A stretch of 20,666 nt of DNA from UBA1765 sp045615885 (GTDB taxonomy: Bacteria > Fibrobacterota > Fibrobacteria > Fibrobacterales > Fibrobacteraceae), in assembly GCA_045615885.1 (NCBI GenBank), contig JAZLFR010000071.1, positions 1-20,666 of the forward strand, read 5' to 3'. Below the pieces are notes generated by a model. It saw nothing but the letters and a program-made list of their open reading frames with translations, made no database searches and was not told the DNA's origin. Each line of letters begins with the position of its first letter. Within the stretch, counting starts at the first letter, position 1. Position numbers and translations under genes: made by a program. Below, in pieces: positions 15,388-20,666 of this stretch.

Positions 15388-15672
15388 GTGAAATTCGGCG
15401 ATGTTGATATTGATGGCGAAAATAAAGTGCCTTTGCATGGAACTGTTGTTTTTTTGAATGTTGCGGCAGGTTCTAAAAGTGAATCTTTACAACCGTTCCT
15501 GTATAAGAATTCCGAAACCATTGTCCGTATCCATTTGAACACGGATGATTCGTTTGACAATGAACAACTCAAACCCTTCGATGGAAAGAATGTAATGATC
15601 GAAGGGACTATTGGCCGTGAAGGCATTTTTGAAATTTCAGAAATCTGCGAAAGCAACCGGGAAAAAGTTTAA
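15388..15672 (+). CDS. small hypothetical protein, possibly OB-fold
   Basis: The 94-residue protein starts at GTG 15388, with GAGGA at 15376-15380 overlapping the previous stop and a 7-base spacer. It alternates short beta-like stretches (PLHGTVVFLNVAA, ETIVRIHLN) and ends with a segment like the last strands of an OB fold (FDGKNVMIEGTIG, then GIFEISEI). It has no zinc ribbon, signal peptide or membrane segment. It lies between the protease and SPFH genes with gaps of 10 and 17 bases, so it is surely co-translated. A role as a small accessory of the complex is inferred from position. Confidence 0.75.
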   Translation: MKFGDVDIDGENKVPLHGTVVFLNVAAGSKSESLQPFLYKNSETIVRIHLNTDDSFDNEQLKPFDGKNVMIEGTIGREGIFEISEICESNREKV

Positions 15673-15689
15673 AAAAAAGGAAAACAATT

Positions 15690-18158
15690 ATGAAAAAATG
15701 CGTAAAGTGCGGAAACCCGTTAAGTGACACTGCAAAGTTTTGCGGATCCTGTGGAACAAGCCAACCGGCTGTGACTCCTTGCCCCAATTGCGGAGCTGCC
15801 TTGGCGAGCCCTACTGCTAAATTCTGCGGCTCTTGTGGCAAGCCTGTCGCTGCTGCCGTCCCTCAAGTTGTTCCATGCCCCAATTGCGGAGCTGCTTTAG
15901 CTAGTCCTACAGCTAAGTTTTGTGGCTCTTGTGGTAAACCGGTATCTTTGTCCTCTCAGGCAAATAATGTTCAGCAGTCTGTATCGGCACAACCCAGTGC
16001 GCAGCAAGTTTCTTCAAATGCAAGCCAGACATCGCTTGTTGCTTCCTTTGTGCATTGGAATATTCTCCAGGGCCAGATTGCAGCCAAGATTGATGAACTG
16101 ACAATTAACGGTTATGGATCAAAAGTTAAAGGCTTGAGCGTCCAGGACGGCGTTACTGCTCTATTCTTTGTTTCTGGCAAGATGGTTGCAGAACTCCCTG
16201 GCGGTGGCTATGAATTCAAGGAATTTGATGATCGTGGCGCGGCAAAGTCTCTTAGCACTGCAGAAAAAGTTGTTGGTGCGGTTGGTAGTTTCATTCGGGG
16301 CATAGCCAGCCATGTGCCTGGTTTGAGAAATCTCGTAGGCCGGGGTTCGAACACATCTGCAGGAACAAGTGTTGATAATGCCTTTTCGGCAGTGCTTATC
16401 CGCGAAAACCGTTTCCCGTTGATTTTTGATTTGAAAAATATTGACACGGCTAACATTCGCTGCGATGTCGGTTTGCATATACTTTGTCAGATTAATGATT
16501 TTGATGAGTTCTATCGCAACTGCCTGCTTGATAACGCTTATGTTTCTTATGATGGCTTCAATAAGGTTTTGGAATCTTCTGTTCGCGATATTGTGAACGA
16601 AGCTTTGCAAAATGTTTCTCCAGAAAACGTGAAGTCTAATGCCCAGCTTAAGGCCTCAATTCTTCAGCAGTTAAAGGTGGCTGTTGCAGAACTCTATCCA
16701 TTTATTGATGTGACGAATGTAGTAAGCATTTCTGCATCTAACGAAGATTTGAACAAGATTCGCCGCTTGCGCGAAGAACTTTATGTTGCTGAACTGGAAT
16801 TGGAACAGCTGAAGAAACGTAATGATTTTACGAACCGGTTGCAATCCGAAGAAATTCAACAGTATATTCGTGAACTTGAATTGGATGCGAAAAAGCGCCA
16901 AGGGGAAGTGGATTTAGAAGCTGTTGTCAACAAGATAGATGAACAGCATCTGTTGAATGACGACGAAAAGGCCAAGTTTGTGATGATGCTCCGTGCAGAA
17001 CGTACGCTGCGAGAAGCTAAATCCGATAACGAAGTTCAGGCCGGACTTCACGAATTCGAAAAGAGCGGTATGCTGCGCGAAGAGGAAATAGAAAATCTTC
17101 GCCACAATATAATGCAGCGTTCAGATTTGCGTGACTTGAAAGATGGTCAGATACTGGTCATGACCACCCTGCATAACGATGTTGAATATGCTCGCGAAAA
17201 GATGAACTGGGAATTTGAACTTGGCCAGAAAACTTTGGAAAACGAGCTTCAGCTGCGTAGAACCCAGGACGCATACGACGATGACCGTCGTGTAAAGGAT
17301 GCTGCATTTGCCGATGAACGTCGCACGAAAAATTACGCATTCGAAAAACAGGTTGCAGATGACGAAGAAGCTCGTAAAGCCCGTGAAGAAGAGCGCTTTA
17401 AAGAAAGAATGCGCATGGCACAAGCTATGCGAAATGAGCGCGAAGGTACTTTTGCCGACCGAGCTGCCTACGAATTGAATATGGCTTCTCTCAAGGGGCA
17501 ACAGGAGAATGCTCTTTTTCAAGGTCGTTCGGCTGAAGAAATCATGGCGCTCAAGGGAAATCTTTCATCTGAAGCAATTGCCGCAAAATATATGGCACAG
17601 GCCGAAGTCGCTCAGAATGGCAAACTTGAAGAAAAGAACCAGCAGATGTTTGACATGATGGAGAAAATGCTAAACAAGAGCGATGCAGAAAAAGAAAATC
17701 AGAAAGACCTTATGCTGCAGATGATGGGCATGATGAATGCCAATAACCAGGCTAACAATAACCAGAGTCAGGCCAACATGAATCAGATGCTGCAGATGTT
17801 TGCACAGATGGGAATGACTGGCATGCAGGCTGCTGCTGGTGCTCAGGCAAATGCTACCGCAAGCAAGTTTGCCGCACAGGATGCTCAGGTTCAGTTTGCA
17901 AATGAAAAGGCTGACATTTACAAGCAGCGTGCAACTGAAATTCGTAGTGACTCCAACGCAGATGAAGACCGTATGCTGAAGGGTATGCAAACTTCAGTAC
18001 AGGCTGTGGCTGGTGCAATGAGGCCGACTGGTAGTAGGCAACAGCGAAAAGATATGGGTAGTGCAGAAGAAGGATCTGTAAATTCTGGCGTTTGCCCTCG
18101 CTGCGGAGCGGATATGTCGGGCCAATTCTGTACTGAATGCGGATATCCAAACGGTTGA
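15690..18158 (+). CDS. zinc-ribbon SPFH/coiled-coil scaffold protein
   Basis: The 822-residue protein has three N-terminal zinc ribbons (residues 4-22, 31-50, 63-82), the second and third identical (CPNCGAALASPTAKFCGSCG), and one more at the C-terminus (802-818). Between them is an SPFH (band-7/prohibitin-like) domain of about 115-350 with a Ser/Gly-rich insertion near 195-225. A long charged coiled coil (350-650) and a Met/Asn/Gln-rich segment (650-735) follow. SPFH proteins form large rings or lattices on membranes; zinc-ribbon versions such as B. subtilis YdjI occur with membrane partners. No transmembrane helix is visible, so it probably binds the membrane through another protein, perhaps the next gene's product. 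AAGG lies 9 bases before the ATG. Confidence 0.83.
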   Translation: MKKCVKCGNPLSDTAKFCGSCGTSQPAVTPCPNCGAALASPTAKFCGSCGKPVAAAVPQVVPCPNCGAALASPTAKFCGSCGKPVSLSSQANNVQQSVSAQPSAQQVSSNASQTSLVASFVHWNILQGQIAAKIDELTINGYGSKVKGLSVQDGVTALFFVSGKMVAELPGGGYEFKEFDDRGAAKSLSTAEKVVGAVGSFIRGIASHVPGLRNLVGRGSNTSAGTSVDNAFSAVLIRENRFPLIFDLKNIDTANIRCDVGLHILCQINDFDEFYRNCLLDNAYVSYDGFNKVLESSVRDIVNEALQNVSPENVKSNAQLKASILQQLKVAVAELYPFIDVTNVVSISASNEDLNKIRRLREELYVAELELEQLKKRNDFTNRLQSEEIQQYIRELELDAKKRQGEVDLEAVVNKIDEQHLLNDDEKAKFVMMLRAERTLREAKSDNEVQAGLHEFEKSGMLREEEIENLRHNIMQRSDLRDLKDGQILVMTTLHNDVEYAREKMNWEFELGQKTLENELQLRRTQDAYDDDRRVKDAAFADERRTKNYAFEKQVADDEEARKAREEERFKERMRMAQAMRNEREGTFADRAAYELNMASLKGQQENALFQGRSAEEIMALKGNLSSEAIAAKYMAQAEVAQNGKLEEKNQQMFDMMEKMLNKSDAEKENQKDLMLQMMGMMNANNQANNNQSQANMNQMLQMFAQMGMTGMQAAAGAQANATASKFAAQDAQVQFANEKADIYKQRATEIRSDSNADEDRMLKGMQTSVQAVAGAMRPTGSRQQRKDMGSAEEGSVNSGVCPRCGADMSGQFCTECGYPNG
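15780..15944 (+). repeat. tandem duplicated zinc-ribbon coding unit
   Basis: Two copies of a 69-base zinc-ribbon sequence start at 15780 and 15876 (96-bp period). They encode identical peptides with a few silent changes, so duplication is older than that in the FISUMP gene or under selection at protein level. Confidence 0.85.
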
Positions 18159-18169
18159 TGAGGTACTTT

Positions 18170-18571
18170 ATGGATAAGGAAACTCGCGAAAAAATCAAGG
18201 CGGAAGAACGTGAACGTAGGATGCAAATGCGTGCTGCGTTTGAACGCCGTGATTCAGAAAGACGCTTGCGCACTGAGGAATCGATCTTGAATAGGGATGT
18301 AAGGGCTGCTAATCAGCGTAATCGCAATGAAATGGCTGCATCAAAGAAGATTTTTGTCTTTGATGCGGTCCTGTTTGTGATTTCTTTGCTCGTTTTTTGC
18401 TGCGCGCGAAACATTGCGTTCATTATCGTGGCTGTAATTGCTTTGCTGGCATCTTTGGCAACCTTTTTCATTACAAAGAATTATTTGGCAAAGAAGCTTC
18501 CTGCAAAAATCACATTGATTGCATTTTGTTTATTGGAAGTTGCTGGAATTGTAGTGACCTTTGTTGTGTAG
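18170..18571 (+). CDS. small three-helix membrane protein with charged N-terminal coil
   Basis: ATG at 18170 follows GAGG with a 6-base spacer and lies 11 bases after the SPFH stop; an earlier in-frame start at 18137 overlaps that gene and is less likely. The 133-residue product has a highly charged Arg/Glu-rich helix (residues 1-57) and then three membrane segments (about 61-79, 82-102, 111-133) joined by short loops. No family is recognised. Being last in the operon and next to an SPFH scaffold, it is the best candidate for a membrane anchor, with its charged cytoplasmic helix contacting the SPFH coiled coil. This is inference from position and composition. Confidence 0.78.
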   Translation: MDKETREKIKAEERERRMQMRAAFERRDSERRLRTEESILNRDVRAANQRNRNEMAASKKIFVFDAVLFVISLLVFCCARNIAFIIVAVIALLASLATFFITKNYLAKKLPAKITLIAFCLLEVAGIVVTFVV

Positions 18572-18668
18572 GCAATCCTACTAAAAATAAATTGTTGATC
18601 GCTCGCTGCATTTATGTGGCAAATGAAATTAAGAATCCGCTTGAGAAAGGTTTGGATATAGACTTCTT

Positions 18669-18699
18669 TGTATTGTGAAATTCGTTTTGTTTGTATTGT
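18669..18699 (+). promoter_or_regulatory. bipartite TGTATTGT direct repeat, copy C
   Basis: TGTATTGT lies at 18669-18676 and 18692-18699, period 23 bp as in copies A and B. It sits in the gap after the operon and about 100 bases upstream of a degraded gene. The rest of 18572-18798 holds only a weak GTAGG/CCTAC hairpin (18568-18581) and AT-rich sequence. Confidence 0.45.
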
Positions 18700-18798
18700 T
18701 CTATTTGATTTTGTCTGTTTTACTTTTAAAATTAGGTTGATGAATGAAAGGCTTTATTTTAGTGAATGCCATTTAGATGGTGGCGTCGTAGAGGATGA

Positions 18799-19245
18799 AG
18801 GATAAATGTCATTGATGCTTGTGGAGGTATGTGTGGCTCTGTAGAAATGGGGCCTGGTTTTGATTTCCCGTTTGCAGGTTTTGGTTTTAATGTTATAAAC
18901 AATAATCTAGAAGGTGCAGATATTACGGCATGGAATGGCCTTTGCATTGCATATACTGCTGGTGGAACAGAAGGCTTTAGAGCTGAGGTTCAGCTGGAGC
19001 CGTCTGATGTGGCAACTTATACGGCCTATAATGATTATCGCTTCGTGTTGCCTCTTAATAGTGCAAGGATTGTCAATATTCCATGGACTGCATTTACCCA
19101 GGAAGATGGTTGGGGAAACAAGGTTAATCGTACTGAACTCCTGAAGAGAGTTGCAAGTGTTAAGTTTAAATTTACTGGCGCAGCAGGGGAATCAGGCTAC
19201 TTCAGTGTCCAAAGAATCGGTATGTACGGTCAGTGCGGCAATTAA
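18799..19245 (+). pseudogene. truncated C-terminal domain of a Fibrobacter surface protein
   Basis: The frame is open from 18799 (after TGA at 18796) to 19245, about 148 residues, with the first ATG at 18829. It begins NVIDACGGMCGSVEMG, matching DNCKGICGTVHYG of the lipoprotein at 3231-4883, and ends VQRIGMYGQCGN against its LGVYGTCGK. The segment between (FGFNVINNN, ITAWNGLCIAYT, IVNIPWTAFTQ) is characteristic of a beta-rich, carbohydrate-binding-like module at the end of Fibrobacter surface proteins. No signal peptide, N-terminal domain or convincing ribosome-binding site is present, and short disconnected frames lie upstream. It is best read as the remnant of a longer gene. Confidence 0.7.
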
Positions 19246-19294
19246 GGCTATTGCTTGTACTGCACTTGTTCGCGTAAATGTAGATTGCAAAAAG

Positions 19295-19373
19295 TTGTTT
19301 ATGTAAAGTTCGTAAAATTTCAACTTTTTGAAAATTCCTGGTTCCAAAATTCTTGTAAAAAGCGTTTCTATAT
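19295..19373 (+). repeat. 79-bp intergenic repeat, copy 1 (probable promoter/leader)
   Basis: It matches 20426-20504 at 75 of 79 positions with no gaps. Each copy ends in TTCTTGTAAAAAGCG then TTTCTATAT and lies 50-80 bases upstream of a gene, so it probably holds a shared promoter. The remaining gap to 19424 contains a CTTTGGAAA/TTTCCAAAG palindrome (19390-19409). Confidence 0.75.
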
Positions 19374-19424
19374 AACGAGTGAAATGCTCCTTTGGAAATG
19401 TTTCCAAAGAACTCGAATTGATTT

Positions 19425-19457
19425 ATGGCAAATGAGGCGTTTACGAAAATCCATTGA
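19425..19457 (+). other. displaced N-terminal codons of the Rpn-like gene
   Basis: ATG at 19425 encodes MANEAFTKIH then TGA. Related proteins begin, from memory, with MANEAFxKxxPLSDRGFKKL. The DNA here reads ATCCATTGAGC; one extra CCAT (ATCCATCCATTGAGC) would restore IHPLSDRG. Loss of one CCAT repeat unit (4 bp) explains the break. Confidence 0.65.
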
Positions 19458-20371
19458 GCGATCGCGGTTTCAAGAAATTGTTGTCCAGCGTGAGTTCTCT
19501 GACAAATTTTTTGAATGGCGTTTTGCATCTTGACGCAGAACATGAAATCGAAAAGCTCCGATTCAAGACCAAGAAAATTTCCTATGTGGTGGCGGATGGT
19601 TCCGGCGCAGAAAAGGAAACCTGGAGCTTTGACATTCGCGCACAAACTCGTGATGGTCGGGCGATCGATGTGGAAGTCCAGAATTTGAAACATGACTTCT
19701 TTGAAGACCGTGTTCTGACTTATGGCTCCGCGCTTCTTTTGAAGGCAAAGGCAGAATTGGACAAGGCGCGCTCTGACGAAGATAAGCGAAAAAAGGAATC
19801 ACGCAATCCACCAGAACTAACAAAGGAAGAAAAGCTTCTGCGTCGTCGCCAGATTTATGAACTCCCTGATACCGTAAACGTGTGGGTCTGCAATTTTGCT
19901 TTGCCGAAAAGCTCTACGGAAACATGGGACTGCTGGATGATGCATAGTGAAAACGACCTTAAAAATGGCGAACTCTTGCCAATTACCGAACGCATTAAGT
20001 ATATTTTTCTGCAACTGCCTAATTTTACGAAGTCCGCTGATGAACTTGAATCCGCCGAAGACCAGTGGATCTATGTTTTGAAGCACGCCTTTGCGAGCAC
20101 GGCAGAAATCAAGGTCAAGAATGATGCCGTGACGGAGGCTCTTGAACGCATCAGGGCTGAAGATGACGAAGAACACGAGGAGGAACCGCCAATGATTACC
20201 AAGAAGGAACGCGAATGCACCATCGCAAGCATTGAGCACGATGCGGAACTCCGTGGATTTGCTCGTGGTGAAACTCGTGGCAAGGATAAATTTGCCGAGG
20301 CTTTGGTTTCTTTGGGAGTTTCGAAAGAGCTGATCGCCAAGGCTAGTGAAATCGCAAATAGCAAGAACTAG
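19454..20371 (+). CDS. Rpn-family / TIGR01784 PD-(D/E)XK nuclease, N-terminus displaced by 4-bp deletion
   Basis: The open frame from TTG 19454 encodes 305 residues beginning MSDRGFKKLLSS, the conserved N-terminal motif of the PD-(D/E)XK nuclease family transposase group (TIGR01784, Rpn-like), whose members promote recombination or move DNA. The nuclease core is visible: Asp60 in WSFDIRAQ, then IDVEVQ with Glu74 and Gln76. The tail ELRGFARGETRGK...ALVSLGVSKELI is also typical. The original start is probably ATG 19425, now out of frame. The product may still be made from TTG with about 12 residues missing, because the core is intact, or the gene may be a new pseudogene. It is preceded by copy 1 of the 79-bp repeat and followed by a terminator. 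Confidence 0.82.
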   Translation: MSDRGFKKLLSSVSSLTNFLNGVLHLDAEHEIEKLRFKTKKISYVVADGSGAEKETWSFDIRAQTRDGRAIDVEVQNLKHDFFEDRVLTYGSALLLKAKAELDKARSDEDKRKKESRNPPELTKEEKLLRRRQIYELPDTVNVWVCNFALPKSSTETWDCWMMHSENDLKNGELLPITERIKYIFLQLPNFTKSADELESAEDQWIYVLKHAFASTAEIKVKNDAVTEALERIRAEDDEEHEEEPPMITKKERECTIASIEHDAELRGFARGETRGKDKFAEALVSLGVSKELIAKASEIANSKN

Positions 20372-20400
20372 CTGAAAATTAAAGTTGTTTCATTAGCTTG

Positions 20401-20427
20401 AAAGTTCGTCGATCGGCGAACTTTTTT
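20401..20427 (+). terminator. terminator after the Rpn-like gene
   Basis: AAAGTTCG (20401-20408) pairs with CGAACTTT (20417-20424), followed by more Ts. It ends 30-56 bases after the stop codon and touches copy 2 of the 79-bp repeat. Confidence 0.8.
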
Positions 20428-20504
20428 GTTTATGTAAAGTTTGTAAAATTTCGACTTTTTGAAAATTCCTAGTTCCCAAATTCTTGTAAAAAGCGTTTCT
20501 ATAT
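20426..20504 (+). repeat. 79-bp intergenic repeat, copy 2 (probable promoter/leader)
   Basis: It matches 19295-19373 with four mismatches and no gaps and lies 48 bases upstream of the last gene's start. It begins right at the T-run of the preceding terminator. Confidence 0.75.
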
Positions 20505-20530
20505 GCAAGAGCGCAAAGACTTGCATATAG
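20499..20530 (+). promoter_or_regulatory. leader hairpin before the last gene
   Basis: CTATATGCAAG (20499-20509) and CTTGCATATAG (20520-20530) form a perfect 11-bp inverted repeat with a 10-nt loop. It overlaps the end of repeat copy 2 and lies just before the ribosome-binding site, so it could be an operator or an mRNA leader structure. Confidence 0.5.
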
Positions 20531-20551
20531 GAATGTTTAAAAGGAGAATTT

Positions 20552-20666
20552 ATGAACAGAAAGCAGTTCGGGCAGATGCTTGCCGACATGAAGCGTGCCA
20601 TCAACGAAAACAGGGACCCTCAAGAAGTCTTGAACGGGTATCGACAAAAATACAAGTACGCCTACA
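20552..20666 (+). CDS. partial hypothetical protein, cut by window end
   Basis: ATG at 20552 is preceded by AAGGAG at 20541-20546, a strong ribosome-binding site. The visible 38 residues (MNRKQFGQMLADMKRAINEN, then RDPQEVLNGYRQKYKYAY) are charged and helical, with no signal peptide. The gene runs off the window, and no family is recognised from this piece. It has its own probable promoter in the 79-bp repeat. Confidence 0.6.
   Translation, partial: MNRKQFGQMLADMKRAINENRDPQEVLNGYRQKYKYAY

Noticed and set aside
15382..18684. A 16-base identical string (15382-15397 and 18669-18684) containing TGTATTGTG
   Set aside because: The first copy is the start region of a gene and lacks the second half of the bipartite repeat. 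One such match in 20 kb of AT-rich DNA can occur by chance.

Overview
The window looks like a chromosomal region of a Fibrobacter (phylum Fibrobacterota). The reasons are a TIGR02147-type Fibrobacter paralogue fragment next to a lipoprotein gene, seven FISUMP (Fibrobacter succinogenes major paralogous) domains, a surface lipoprotein with a short poly-Ser linker, and an Rpn/TIGR01784-type PD-(D/E)XK nuclease. The DNA is AT-leaning. Every substantial gene is on the plus strand except the transposase. No rRNA, tRNA, CRISPR array or replication origin was seen.

Region 1 (1-3223): a complete IS1595-family element (3-2811) with 23-bp terminal inverted repeats. It carries a minus-strand transposase and, unusually, two convergent passenger genes: a protein with an HEIKH zinc-metalloprotease motif and a small secreted protein. 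It is inserted in a TIGR02147-family gene. Only the 3' part of that gene is present here, to the right of the element; the 5' part would lie left of the window.

Region 2 (3231-4934): a large surface lipoprotein gene ending in a strong terminator.

Region 3 (about 4939-18571) is the centre of interest. Two hypothetical genes are followed by a tight seven-gene operon. Five of its products start with the same kind of C-x2-C...C-x2-C zinc ribbon. Each ribbon is fused to a different module: FISUMP plus three ribosomal L7/L12-C-terminal-like repeats plus FISUMP; an unidentified, possibly HNH-like domain; four FISUMP domains; a gingipain/caspase-like (C25) cysteine peptidase; and an SPFH/coiled-coil scaffold. 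A small possibly OB-like protein and a three-helix membrane protein complete the set. The FISUMP proteins have no signal peptide, so the assembly is probably cytoplasmic and may be attached to the membrane through the SPFH and three-helix proteins. The modular adaptor, protease and scaffold layout recalls bacterial conflict or stress-sensing systems. That function is inference.

Region 4 (18572-20666): intergenic DNA, a degraded surface-protein C-terminus, an Rpn-like nuclease gene whose first codons are displaced by loss of one CCAT unit, and the start of another gene. The last two genes are each preceded by a copy of a 79-bp repeat that probably holds a promoter. A separate bipartite TGTATTGT repeat, with exactly 23-bp period, occurs in three intergenic regions (4939, 6565, 18669).
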